Assembly (NCBI GenBank): GCA_022559985.1
Contig: JAFJTR010000037.1
Span: forward strand, 62,001 to 126,000
DNA length: 64,000 nt
Direction: 5' to 3'
Source of the DNA: Parastagonospora avenae f. sp. tritici 18332-5
Lineage: Eukaryota; Ascomycota; Dothideomycetes; Pleosporales; Phaeosphaeriaceae
Part shown: in pieces, positions 31,141 through 41,971 of the stretch
Layout of the letters: each line of letters starts with the position of its first letter
Numbering within the stretch: position 1 is the stretch's first letter
The notes under the pieces: model-generated
Told to the model about the DNA's origin: nothing
What the model saw: the letters and a program-made list of their open reading frames with translations, nothing else
Database searches by the model: none
Position numbers and translations under genes: made by a program

Positions 31141-31673
31141 CCGGCCCCCCATCAAACCCCAAATTCCCCCCACCTACCCCCCCCCCCTTTCCCCCTCAAA
31201 AACAACCCGCGTGTTTCCCCCCCCCCCCCTCCCCAAACCCCCCCCCCCCCCCCCCCCCCCCCCCCTTGAACGCCACAAGATCCTCATTCCCATTCCCCCC
31301 GGCAACAAACATGTCATCAACCGTACACCAATCCCTGCCCATGCCGCCCAAATCCAACATCGCCCCGAAATGCCTCAGACCGACCGCCTTGTCCACATGC
31401 TGGTTCACGAGCATGCTGTTGTAGCTGTTGCTCGTCCAGATGCTGATTTTGTACACCCAGCGCTGTGTGGATCCGTCGGCTTGGGTCAAGGCGGAGTTGG
31501 AGGTTAGGGTGTCGTCGGTGTGCAGGTCGTAGTAGCCGGTTGCGGGCATGTAGGTGTGGCAGAAGGTGGTGCAGCCTTCGATGTATGAAGGTATTGTGGG
31601 TAATTTGGTGCTGGGGCAGGAGCCGGGTTTGGCGTGCGTGAGGGAAAGGAGGGGGAGGAGGAATGTCGTTCAT
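31030..31673 (-). CDS. Secreted-type protein gene damaged by homopolymer insertion
   Basis: The central minus frame reads SYIEGCTTFCHTYMPATGYY ... RDWCTVDDMFVAGGNGNEDLVAFK, then hits long G runs. Beyond them the natural C-terminus DSLQIREIGNTQVVFESYR and a TAG at 31030-31032 are found. The segment 31102-31265 between them is a C-rich, degraded copy of 31006-31100 and is probably not real sequence. At the 5' end a hydrophobic FLLPLLSLTHA signal-like segment is one frame away from the ATG at 31673, so there is also an apparent one-base shift. The family is unknown. Cysteines and the leader suggest secretion. The exact CDS cannot be fixed from this assembly. Confidence 0.5.
31102..31265. repeat. 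C homopolymers and degraded duplicate, probable assembly artefact
   Basis: C runs at 31102-31139 (38 nt), within 31216-31229, and 31238-31265 (28 nt). Between them 31145-31237 follows 31006-31100 base for base in places (CCCAAATTCC, CTCAAAAACAACC, GCGTGTTTCC), but most other positions have become C. Confidence 0.8.
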
Positions 31674-32038
31674 GGATGCATAGTTTGGTGTTGCAAAAGT
31701 GATATGGGTGTTGAGAAGTTGGTTTGGGGTTTGGAAAGTTGGAATTGTGTGTTGGTATGTGTGCGTGTGTGCGTGTATGTAGTTTAGCAATACTCTTGCA
31801 AGTGAAATGATAAAATGGTACATTTTGATAATTTCTATGTTTAGTGTTTTGATGTTATTCAGATGCTTTTCTGGCTAGTTAGGCGGCGGAGTGAATAAAG
31901 ACAGCAGGTGTTCGACTTTGTACGTTGGGAAGGTGCGAGGCAATTCCTTTATCGTCTTGTTCATTCGGACTGTTCTCACACTCTTGGCTGTTGTCATGCA
32001 TGCAAGCCCGACGTCATTTGCACCTCGTAACAGAGTCA
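31674..32038. other. Intergenic, nothing recognised
   Basis: Upstream flank of the damaged secreted-protein gene and 3' flank of the GFA-domain gene. Short GT-rich stretch near 31755-31785. Confidence 0.4.
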
Positions 32039-33079
32039 CTAACATAGCGCATCATCATTGCCCTCTATTCTCCTGCGTTCCCAGTCTCTCAGTCCCTGTT
32101 CCAGCCCCTCCACCAAACCCTTGTGCATCCCATCCGCAGCAAAGCTCACTCTCCCACACCACCAATCCAACACCTCTTCCGCCCCCGCACCACTTCTTGC
32201 ATCTAACAACCCCACAGCAACATCGACCAATCCCATCCTTCCAAAATTCTTCTCATCCCCATTCCAGAATACATTCGCCCCACAAGTCTTGCAAAACGTC
32301 CCCGTGACACCCTTCGACGAAGCGTAAGCCTTCATCGTGCCCCAGTACTCTCCACCAAACGGGAACCCTTTGTACAGGCAGCGTCGAGGAATATATTTGC
32401 TGTCGTAACAAAGGCCCAGAATGTGATATCGAAGCCCGATGCTTTGCAACAAGACGCGCATGCACATGTTCCTGCGCGCCAGCGAGTGCCGTTTGGAGAC
32501 CACCACGGCGTGTTGTCTGGATTATGCGTACGCACGTGGTGGAGGTGGTGCGGTATGAGTAGGTCTGGAAACGGGCTTTTCGTGCTCTCAGAATATAGTG
32601 CAGTTGGTGATGGTGATGTGATCCAAAACTCGACGCCGCGACAGTGACGATGTGCGTGTACTGCCTCTTTGAATACTGGTGGCAGATCACTTCCCAGGCG
32701 AGCTCTGTGTTTCTCACTTTCTCCAGCTTCTCCCTCTCACCGCTCCAATTCCCGCCCATCAACACGCGTGACAAAACTACTCGCTCCCCCATCCATGGTA
32801 TCTCCAATCCACATCAAACTCTCATACTCTACAATCTCGTCGCCGCGCTCGCATTGTAATGTACCCGTTGCAGCTTCAAAATTACCGTCTGAGTAATACT
32901 CGAGATGCATGTGCGTCCCACACGTTGTGCAGAACCAGCGGCGCAAGATTCCAGAACTCTCATAGGCTGTTAAGTTTGCAGTGTCTGGCTTCCGCTCATT
33001 GGTGTAATGTGTGATGTTGAGGTAAGACGTTAACAGAGACCCAGAAATGCGGCGTGAGATGTCGCAGCTGCAGAGGTGG

Positions 33080-33149
<70 letters not shown>

Positions 33150-33225
33150 GAGATGATAATGGGACGTGGAAGATGTGGGTTGCGGCGCTGCATGAACAGG
33201 ACACTGTGAGTTGTTTAGACGACAT
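32039..33225 (-). pseudogene. Tandem GFA/CENP-V-domain protein, disrupted
   Basis: Two glutathione-dependent formaldehyde-activating enzyme (GFA, CENP-V type) zinc-binding domains lie in tandem. Domain 1 (from ATG 33225) shows SCSCSAATHIF, LCSCDISRRISGS and FCTTCGTHMHLEY. Domain 2 shows HCRGVEFWITSP, CACASCCKASGFD and FCKTCGANVFW. Three defects break the frame: a 66-G run at 33083-33148 adds a proline tract between the first two Cys motifs; a TGA at 32737-32739 follows GRELER where a Trp codon (TGG) would fit; and about 32364-32372 the frame shifts by one base (ACTKG versus GFPFGGEYW). A 36-nt GT-AG intron could alternatively skip the TGA. Errors in a poorly covered region or true decay are both possible. 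Confidence 0.65.
33083..33148. repeat. 66-nt G homopolymer, probable artefact
   Basis: An uninterrupted G run inside the first GFA domain, replacing a few residues expected between the Cys motifs. It sits 2 kb from the C runs at 31.1 kb. Confidence 0.8.
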
Positions 33226-33429
33226 AGTTTTGAGCTGGATTAGAAGGGTGTGTGTAGAGGGAATCTATGGTATTATTGCGACGGCCTCTATATGAGGTTA
33301 TCCCGCTTCACAAGCAATGAAGTCATGATACTCGACTATGCGGTGGAGCGATGTTGGAAGCATTCCAAGAAGCTGCAGCAATTTTCCGTCTGTATGTAAT
33401 ATATCCAACTTCCGCATAGTCAGCCATTT

Positions 33430-35325
33430 CTATCCCGAGGGCCCGGACACCATATCCGTCCAACTGCCATCCGCGCCCCAAGTTCCAGCTTTCGTGTAAT
33501 CTCCTCTCCCACCACTCCTCAGATACGCAAACCTGAAATACTCAGGCACGCCCTCCATGTGCTTGACCCAGGTCCAGCTCCCCTCCATGCGATCGTCGAA
33601 CTCGTGGTAACGCTCAACATCATTGACCAAGATACTAATACCATCGTACGACTCAGGAAATGGCAGATGGAAATCGAAGGTAATGTTCGGCTTGAGACTG
33701 TGTAGGTTCAAGTTGTTGTGGATGATCGGTGCAGTGATCAACGGAAGCAAAGAACCAACCGGCGCATCGCCACGAAGGGCATCGGGCGTTTCGAGAATGC
33801 TGGCGAAACCCCAACGCGCTGCGCCGTTGATGAAGAGGCCGATGAGGATACCTTGCCAGAGGAGACTGGGGCGGTTTTGGATTGCCGTGCCAGTTACGAG
33901 CAGGAGAGCAAGGATGTAGTGATGGATGCGCACGTTCATATTAGGAATTGCGACGAGCGCTAGGACACCACCGACGAGGATACCATAAATAGCCAGATAC
34001 TTTGGCAGACGGCCTTCGACGCGGAAAGCCCAGACTTGGCCAAGGGCGATGCTGAACAGTACGAGTACGACGGTGATGAGTGCTGGAATAGCGCCCGGTT
34101 GGTTCTGGATATCGTGGGGCGTGAGACGTTCGATGGGAATGTGGTCGAAGGTATAATTGTTGAGGGCGCCGATCCAGCATCCTCCGAGCCAGAGGATGGT
34201 CTTCTCGATCTGGGCGTCAAGACCCAGCAGGGAGTGTTTGACCGCGAAGAAGTACACTGCGTACATGCAGAAGCCAGCAGGCAAGAGATGGCCGATGGCC
34301 ATACTGATCAGGGCATAGTAATCGCTCAAGTTCGGCGGATCAGACACGAGAGCGACGTGGAAGAAGATGCCCAAGAACTCAGAGACAAAGAAGACAGATG
34401 GAGATGTAACGAAGAGAGACAATAGGATGGTAAAAGTCAGGGAAACCCCGAGAAGTGGCCAGCGCAGATCGCGGCATTGAGCTTGAGTCCCTGGGATGAA
34501 GGTGAAGGACTTGGGGAAATACGAATCAAAGCCAGTGCTTTTGATGTGATTCTTGTTCACGTTGGGGTATACGCTTTGCTCACCGATCTGAGCCACAACA
34601 CCACAGCCACCGTTTGTGTCGCTGATGAATCCGGCATGAATTGCAGCCTGGCATATGAAAGAGTCGCCGCGGTAGATGGTGCTGTTTAGGGACTGATCCG
34701 CATCAGTAGGACCTCCAACCACCACTTGTTTATAGACTACTGTCTGATCACCAACGGTGTGTGGATTTTGTACAATCACTCTTCGGCATGTCGCAGGGCA
34801 GCGAAATGGCGTTGTGATGTTCGCGAAAGGCCTGCACAGGTCCCCGTTCAAGCCGCAGCTATTGCCATCATTCCAGAGGCGATCGGTGCAGCCAATCCTC
34901 ACCGGTGCGCCATAGCCTGGTACGTCGGCTGCAAACGCACTACGATGCAGCACCAGCACAAAGCTCAATATCCAGCTAAGATAGAAAGCTACCAGTAGCG
35001 TAATCTTATGCTTCCGTTTCGGGAAGAACTTGTTTATGAACTCTATCGGTGCAGTCTGGATCTTTGGGAAGTATGGGTGTATTTTCCACGGTCGCGGTGG
35101 CTGCGGGCCTTTCACCCACGTTACAACATTATGCCATGTCTGTTGCAACCGCGGCGGTATATATTGGCTGATGTAGTGCGACGATTGGGGTGGGTAGCGC
35201 TCTTCGGCGGAAGCTTCGGAATTGGCGATCAGTACGGCTGAGCCGGTCGAACCTATGCTCTCATTCTCGTCGTCTCGATAGTATTGGAGAGGAGCGCCCT
35301 CGTCATCGTAATCGCCCTGAGGCAT
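33430..35325 (-). CDS. LCCL-domain multi-pass membrane protein
   Basis: An intronless 631-aa frame. The N-terminal ~110 residues are acidic then Pro/aromatic-rich, followed by a transmembrane helix (ITLLVAFYLSWILSFVLVL). The LCCL domain occupies roughly 150-265 (VRIGCTDRLWNDGNSCGLNG, YRGDSFICQAAIHAGFISD, GGCGVVAQIG, SFTFIPG), with the paired cysteines of the fold. At least six further hydrophobic segments follow (LLGVSLTFTILLSLFV, ALISMAIGHLLPAGFCMYAV, PALITVVLVLFSIALGQVW, ILVGGVLALVAIP and others). A soluble C-terminal domain ends ADGSWTDMVSGPSG. Fungal LCCL proteins of this architecture are conserved but poorly characterised. The start is the first ATG. Confidence 0.9.
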   Translation of the reverse strand: MPQGDYDDEGAPLQYYRDDENESIGSTGSAVLIANSEASAEERYPPQSSHYISQYIPPRLQQTWHNVVTWVKGPQPPRPWKIHPYFPKIQTAPIEFINKFFPKRKHKITLLVAFYLSWILSFVLVLHRSAFAADVPGYGAPVRIGCTDRLWNDGNSCGLNGDLCRPFANITTPFRCPATCRRVIVQNPHTVGDQTVVYKQVVVGGPTDADQSLNSTIYRGDSFICQAAIHAGFISDTNGGCGVVAQIGEQSVYPNVNKNHIKSTGFDSYFPKSFTFIPGTQAQCRDLRWPLLGVSLTFTILLSLFVTSPSVFFVSEFLGIFFHVALVSDPPNLSDYYALISMAIGHLLPAGFCMYAVYFFAVKHSLLGLDAQIEKTILWLGGCWIGALNNYTFDHIPIERLTPHDIQNQPGAIPALITVVLVLFSIALGQVWAFRVEGRLPKYLAIYGILVGGVLALVAIPNMNVRIHHYILALLLVTGTAIQNRPSLLWQGILIGLFINGAARWGFASILETPDALRGDAPVGSLLPLITAPIIHNNLNLHSLKPNITFDFHLPFPESYDGISILVNDVERYHEFDDRMEGSWTWVKHMEGVPEYFRFAYLRSGGRGDYTKAGTWGADGSWTDMVSGPSG

Positions 35326-36005
35326 GTCTAGGAGCGAGCGCAGCTCGTGGCGGGAGGTTGGGGAGGACAGTTTGAGGAGTGCGGCAGCGTTGGTAGAACA
35401 GCACTAAACAATGAAGACAAGAACGATACCACGCGGAGAGATGGTCTGGGTAAGGAAAGACAATGCTATGAGATGCCAAAAGGATGCAGAGAGGGGTGAA
35501 GGAAAGGAATATTAGTTCCCGTGGAGGGAGCTCTGGTAAGCTCTTGGACCTGCATCATCGCGCGCCGCGCCTTGCGGGGAACCACGGTGGTGGGCCTGAT
35601 GGTGCAGCAAGGATCGGCGTCAGAGTGTTACTGGGTTTCATAAACGCGACCTCTCCAAAGCTGGGCCTGAAAGCAATTGAAGAGGAATCCCAAGGCTCGG
35701 ATAAAATTTCTTGATCTCATGCACTTGGAGAGCTCCTGCATGTGTCTGTTTGGGGTCTAGCTACCGTGGATACAGCCCGTTTTTGGTGTCGTCACTATGC
35801 GGGCCAGATTTCTAATCAGCCCTTATCGAGATACCGAGCTTCCTTTACTGTAGGGCGCAAGGCGGTAAGGCGGACTAACACCGCGGACAAGGAAGTGGAA
35901 TCCACTTCCTGTCTCCTCTCCGACATTTACTTGTGCAATTGTTGGACATTATTGCAGCTACATGCTTTGTAATTTTCACTAGCTGCTTATTGAATTGCTG
36001 CAGCT
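35326..36005. other. Divergent promoter region
   Basis: Lies between the LCCL gene (minus) and the aminotransferase gene (plus). No coding or RNA signal is seen. Confidence 0.45.
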
Positions 36006-37866
36006 ATGGCGCCGTACACGAGCGATCCAGGCAGTTTCCCGGACCCAGTCGATCTTTCCCACCATTTGTCACGCAGCACTAAGGCGCGTCAAGCCTCGAG
36101 CATCAAGCAGTTTTACAAGTACTTTTCTATTCCAGGCATCGCGCAATTAGCTGGTGGTGAGTGTTCGAAGCGGTTGTGTCCTTGGTGTTTCTGATTGCTG
36201 ATACTTGTCTGAAGGCCTCCCTAACGACAAGTACTTCCCTTACGATACCCTCGAAGCAAAAGTGTCACACCCAAACCGGTGGCAACCAACGCCGAACAAG
36301 CCCATCGACCCGCCTGCCGACGACCCTCCGAGTGCGCAACTAGAGAAGACAAACTTGTCAAAGAGCCACGATGAACCGCCGTCGTCTCGCATCGTGGTGC
36401 CTCATGCCTCAGGTGTGCCAGATCCACTTCGTATGATCGATCTCAAGTCGGCACTACAGTATGGTCAAGCGTTGGGATACCCGCCCCTGTTCGACTTCCT
36501 CCGCAGCTTCACGAGGAACAACCTGCACCCTTTCGTGCCATACAAAGGAGGCCCGGAGATCATTTTGACGTGCGGCTCAACAGACGGCTTTTCCAAGACC
36601 ATTACAGCACTCAGCAATGAGTGGTCGGCAGACCATGATCCTGTCAGTGAGAGGCCAGGTCTGTTATGTGAACAGTACGCCTACATGAATGCCATCCAGA
36701 CTGTCAAGCCCAAGGGCTTCAACATCGCACCGGTCGCAATCGACGACGAGGGCATGTTGGCGAAGGGACCAGGCGGTCTCCAAGACGTGCTCGAGAACTG
36801 GGACTTCAAGAAGGGGCGTCGCCCACATCTCATGTACACGGTTACCATTGGACAAAACCCCACATCTGGCACACTCTCGGTCGCGCGCAGGATCGAGATT
36901 TATGCGCTCTGCGTGCTGTACGATGTCATTATCGTAGAAGATGACCCATACTGGTACCTGCAGTTTCCTTCGTCGACACCAAAGACCGCAAACCCAAAGC
37001 CCACCAAATCGTCTGGTTTTGAGTTCCTGGACAGTCTCATCCCGTCTTACGTGAGCATAGACTACCAAGGCCGGGTTGTCCGCCTGGATACATTTTCGAA
37101 GACAGTCGCGCCCGGCTGCCGGTTGGGATGGATTACCGCGCAACCAGCGCTAGTAGAACGCATCCTTCGTGTCACGGAAACAACCACACAACAACCATCT
37201 GGATTTGTACAGTCGATGATTGCAGAAATGATCATGGGTCCGCAAAGCTCGACTGACCCCGGCAAGGGCGGCGCTGCGGATGGAAGTGGTTGGAAGGTCG
37301 ACGGCTGGGTGCGTTGGCTCGAGGGTCTGCGCGGAAACTACGAGCGCCGCATGTCGACCATGTGCGACGTTCTCAACGCGAAGAAGGAAGCAGTGAAAGC
37401 CGGTCGTCGCAAATCACTCACAGAGGTCGTCGATGAGAGTGATGACTGGGCCGTCGTTGAGAAGACCCAGATCTACTCCTTCGTCCGTCCACTTGGTGGA
37501 ATGTTCGTCTGGGTCCGCTTCAACTTCGCCTCGCATCCTCTTGCCAAAGAAGTACCCGGTGCACGTCTCTCACGAGCGCAATGGCTCTTCTGGACGCAGA
37601 AGCCCTATCTTTGCCTTGTTGCACCAGGTCAGATGTTTGCAACATCCCAGGATATTCTCGAAAACGACAGCTACAAGTGCTTCAGATTGTGCTTTGCAGC
37701 CTGCCCCAATGAGGATGTCGAGGACATCACCAAGAGATTCGTAGAGGGCGCGCAGGCCTTCTGGCGGATCAAGAGTAAGAGCAAGATTGACAAGATACTG
37801 GAGGAGGATGGAGAGGCTGCTGTGGACCACGTCACTGGTATGGCTGTGCTCACAGGCATGTGTTAG
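36006..37866 (+). CDS. Aromatic aminotransferase, ARO8 type (PLP fold type I)
   Basis: Two exons (36006-36156, 36215-37866; 58-bp intron, phase 1) give 600 aa. The N-terminus has DLSHHLSRSTKARQASSIKQ, and the substrate-side segment LKSALQYGQALGYPPLFDFL is typical of class I/II aminotransferases. TCGSTDGFSKTI, the Asn in TIGQNPTSGTLS, Asp/Tyr in VEDDPYWYLQF and the PLP lysine in RLDTFSKTVAPGCRLGW are all in order. The C-terminal Arg is in KCFRLCFAAC. The length is near the upper end for fungal ARO8 homologues. It transaminates aromatic amino acids or 2-aminoadipate, in the cytosol. There is no neighbouring pathway gene. Confidence 0.92.
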
Positions 37867-38161
37867 GTCAGATCATCTAGTGCAACGAGAATGAATAATG
37901 AGCAACATCAGGGTTTCCGCATCATCAGAGTGCAGATATGTAGTCCTTACAAGCGTGACTAACATGTTCGCTCTCATAGGCGCCGAAGCTCCGGTGCCAT
38001 CTGTCAGCGTTGAGGGGCAAGCTCCAGTTTCCCCACAAACGTCATTGGTACACCACTAACTTTGACATCTCGAACCAATGCGAGCTTATATAATTTCACA
38101 GCGTACCCTCGGAATCACACATCTCAATACATTTGAACCTGGTTGAAGTCCAGAGTTGCGA
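37867..38161. other. Intergenic promoter region
   Basis: About 295 bp between aminotransferase stop and questin-oxidase-like start. CTTATATAATTT near 38085-38097 is a plausible TATA element. Confidence 0.4.
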
Positions 38162-39734
38162 ATGTTTTCCAAAGCTGTGCGCATCCACACCGTTGCCATT
38201 GCACCGAGCATCTCATTTGTATCGCAGCCCAACGCTCTCGCGAGCATAAAACTTCACAGAAACCTCACAAAGCACACAAGCTCAGCAAACATGGCGACAG
38301 GATCGAAAGTTCACCTTGGAGCTTCTCAGCAACCGCAGTTTTACGTCAAGGGTCTCAGTGCCGAGAGTGCGGAAAAGACAAGCCAGCTCCTGCAAGTGAA
38401 TCACGAGAAGCACCACATCTTCTTCAACCAGTCTGGGTTCCATGTAAGCCGAATACACTAGCACCTGACAATGATCGCCAAGCTTACATCAATTAACAGA
38501 ATCACATTGCGCATCATCTACTCACGCTCTTTGCCCTCAACGCCTCGCCATCCGAGATCCAGAGAGGCTACGACACCAACGTGTCCTACCAAAGACCTCC
38601 AGAACCCCTGAAAGAGTCTATTGTGAATGACATGCACAACCCAAATCGATTCAAAACTTACCTAGGCAAAGAGAGATACTACCATGACTACCTCGTTTTC
38701 TTCCGGAAAGAGATAGATGCGAAGGGCTGGGAGAATGTACTGAACGAGTACCTTTTCGCAAACGATGACCGGGCAAACGACATGCTGTGCCGACTTTACG
38801 CTGGTTTCTTGCATCCTATTATACATCTAGGCTTTGGTATCGAGTTCCAACAACCAGCAATCATGGCCGAGGGTTTGGCGCAGACCGCTGTGCACGATAA
38901 TTGGATGGCGCCACTATTTCTCGGTTGTGAGAAGGCTGCAGAGTCGAACAGGGGAAAGGATAGACCGAAGAAGACTATCGTTCAGCTGTTGGAGGAAGCG
39001 AAGAATGATGAAAAGCTACGCAATGCCGCGCACTGGGAAGATGGTAACAAGATTAGAGAAGGGATTATGAAGCGCGCGCCAGATGAGATGATCAGGCTCG
39101 CGAGTCAATATATCGTAGAAGAAGACGAGCTTGAAGAGAAAACTGCCGAGATGATAAACGCAGCTGGTGAGTCTATACCTTACGGCGGCTGTCATGAGAA
39201 GACTTGCTGATCAAAGTTACAGTGTATTACACGGGCGCGGCACAGCATCCACCCCACCAGATCAAGTTCGACTTCTTCTACATGCACTGCTTCAACAGCT
39301 CCATCTTCTTTTCAAACTTTCTCTCCACCACGAACGCCTTTCTTACGACCGCCACTAAGCGCCGCCTGCTCGAATGGAAAGTCTGGAACGATATCGTCAT
39401 GTACGTCTCGCGTGGCTGCCCGGACCTCCTGTCCTCTGAAATTCAGAATTACACACCCGCACACGACTCAGACTGGTCTGGTATCATCAAGCGCGTTAAT
39501 AAGCTCGACGACGACGGTCACGCGTCGAAGTTGGTTAGGGCACTTGCGCATGGCGAACAGGCTTGCAAGAAATATGAAAACAAGGAGGGTTTTCTAGTGA
39601 AGGGAGACATGTGGAGGAAACTAGGCCACATGGCGATTGATAGCGTGGAAGCGGGCGACCCGCACTGGGTGAGGAGTTGTGGGTTTGAACAGGCGTGGGA
39701 GGATATTCCATTGCGGGAGGGCGCGAGGCTGTGA
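38162..39734 (+). CDS. Questin-oxidase-like protein (DUF4243)
   Basis: Three exons (38162-38443, 38500-39166, 39223-39734) with two 56-bp introns give 486 aa. The fold is helical with family-typical segments: HHIFFNQSGFHNHIAHHLLT across the first splice, YLGKERYYHDYLVFF, LYAGFLHPIIHLGFGIEF (His-rich core) and FDFFYMHCFNSSIFF. Relatives include questin oxidase and AflY-type proteins that act in anthraquinone ring cleavage, but many members sit outside clusters and are uncharacterised. No polyketide synthase is nearby, so involvement in secondary metabolism is not supported here. The first 43 residues are basic and could be a mitochondrial leader, or translation may begin at MATGSK (38291). Confidence 0.88.
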
Positions 39735-41971
39735 TGCAAGGACCAAGTACCTAATGTCGTGTAATGAATGGCTGGGGTGATACAGCAGTGGTTATCGATA
39801 CACAATCTGCGTGTGTGTCTCGAAGGGGGAGATGGGGATGCAGGGTCGCGAGGATGCACACATGGATGCAACGCCGCAGCCGTGTCACATTGACTGATTT
39901 GGGATGCTTTTTGTGTAGAAGTGAGCATCGCACTTTGTGGACATGAACTGAACTCTGCAAGTTATGCCATTAATGAGGCCTGCTGTTACTCATACAGATT
40001 TACAGATTGCGCGATCAATCGTATGGAGGTCGGGATCGAGCGAAGTTCAAGAACCCACAGCTGCAGGGCCGGGACGATGAGCACATGGGTGGATGCAAGG
40101 TTTTTACACCAGTGTCGTGTAACTTTGGTTGCGACCCGCCCCTTTTAGGCTGTCACTATGTCACAGATGAATACACTCTACAGGCATAAGTCAAACACCG
40201 CGATTAGCTGTCTCGCCGAGGCATGCGCTTGCGACGAAACCTTGCATCTAAGTCAGGGTTATTGCGCGGCCAATCGCACGTGAGACGTGCCTGAAAAAAG
40301 TGCCCGGCTGCCTGGTCCGGGGCAGCAGGGGCGTTACAAAATCGAACAGGGACTTGTATGTCACCGCGGATTTTACCCAGGCGCGATTCTGAGCAGCGGT
40401 TTCGCGATACGATTCTCTAACAGGACCGGGGTGGGGGAATGTGCGCATGACAGAGACCTATGGTAAAGAAATCTGTGGTATTCACTGAGGTATTCAGGGG
40501 TAACCTTTCAGCTCGCATATCATAGCAGAACACAATTATCGTTCTCATCAGCTTTTGTCCCACAACAAACAACCGAGATCCACAAACAGCGCTGCACGAG
40601 GCTTGGGCACAGCGCATGAATCAAACTAGCCTTGCAGCCAATGACGATGCCGTCATGGAGGCAGCATTTTTAGCCAAGCGCGAAGCACACGCTCAGCCGC
40701 TCCTATCGATAGGCTTTGCGCCCATGTTTAGAAATTGGAAGTGGACACGAGAGCCTGGCGCTTACACTTCACCGCCCCGATGCGCTCCTTCACGTCGCAA
40801 AATGGGGTTCTGGGGGAGATGCAGGTTGCTGGATGTCACCGTGGGATGTAAAAGCTTGACCGCCCGATGGGAGCGCTGGAGTATTGCCGCGCTCCTTGGA
40901 AAACAGCGGCGCAATCTTACAAGACGGTTGCCGGCGCTGGACAAGGCAGGCCGGCAGTCAGGCAAGCAAACAAGGCGAGAGGGCGGCCAGCAAATCCCCC
41001 AGAGTCACGATGAACAGGAGAAAAAGCATCATCCTGGCTGGCTGGCGGAGACAGTCGACCATTTCCAGCCAGCCAGGATCCCCACTTGGCAGCTTTCATC
41101 TGTTTATAATGGGGCTCATGACATGGCTACCACCAATGCGGTATTTTGGGATCAACACTGGAGATTGTGATGCAGCGGGCGCACGGAGCCAGGTACCCGC
41201 TCAGCGCGGAGCCGAAGCAACGCGCCGTGCGACACCGGTATCTTTTCGTGCGATAGCAGAGGAGGCGTCGCGGATGGGCGCAGAAAGAAGCCAGCATGAG
41301 TACGTGGTGCGAATGGCAGCAGCTCATCGCTCGTGGTCTTCGTGGTCTCGTGGTAGGGTTGTGGGTGGTGGCGACATAGATGGCAAGCGGCGCATCGAGT
41401 ACGCTCAAGACCGTTTGGCTCGCAAGGCTGGGTGAGCGTGTGCCTGCATAAGGCGCCCTGAAGATCCCAGATGGTCTTTGCACGCCACATCCTTGGCCAA
41501 TGCCCCTTGCGCCCTGTTTCATCTTACTATTCGTGGCCAAGCGGCCGGTGCTCAATTGGCACGACGAGCCAACAGGAGGCAACGTCTGCCGTCGGGCCAA
41601 TCTGCGGTTTCATCGTTGGCCTGACTGGGGGAAGCATTCCTTCATCTCATGCGGCGATTGATATTCGTGGACTTCCCGCCCGCTTTGTAGCTCCTCTTTC
41701 TGCCCTCTCGCTCCCTTCGTTCCCTTGCCGGTGAATCTCGTCATTCCTTTCCACGCTCTTTTGGTTGCAAGAATACATTCGCTCTACGTCGATATTGTCG
41801 CTCGCGACACTTACACTCTTTCACTTGTGTATACGATTCACCCTCCGCCCCCCCACTCTTGGATCAATTGGAAGTCCTGGCGGCTGAGGAACTGACTTGG
41901 TCGTTTGCAACAACTCGACTACTGGACCCGACCGCATACGAATAACATCAACCACCGTACACAACCTCAAC
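39735..41971. other. Long 5' region of the DUF1996 gene, no gene recognised
   Basis: 2.2 kb. Several long overlapping frames (for example 40616-41170 plus, 41127-41600 minus) have Arg/Ser/Ala-biased composition typical of non-coding GC-rich sequence. The stretch contains a perfect hairpin at 41031-41079 and a pyrimidine-rich tract (41690-41830) leading to the ATG. Confidence 0.45.
41031..41079. repeat. Perfect inverted repeat (15-bp arms, 19-nt loop)
   Basis: ATCCTGGCTGGCTGG at 41031-41045 is the exact reverse complement of 41065-41079. It lies about 0.9 kb upstream of the DUF1996 start. Confidence 0.85.

Noticed and set aside
33083..33148. Poly-proline tract in the first GFA domain
   Set aside because: It is the translation of a 66-G run within a compact zinc domain and is more likely an artefact than a real insertion.
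40616..41600. Overlapping frames of 150-185 codons on both strands
   Set aside because: GC-rich stretch with no start context, no motif and biased Arg/Ala/Ser composition.
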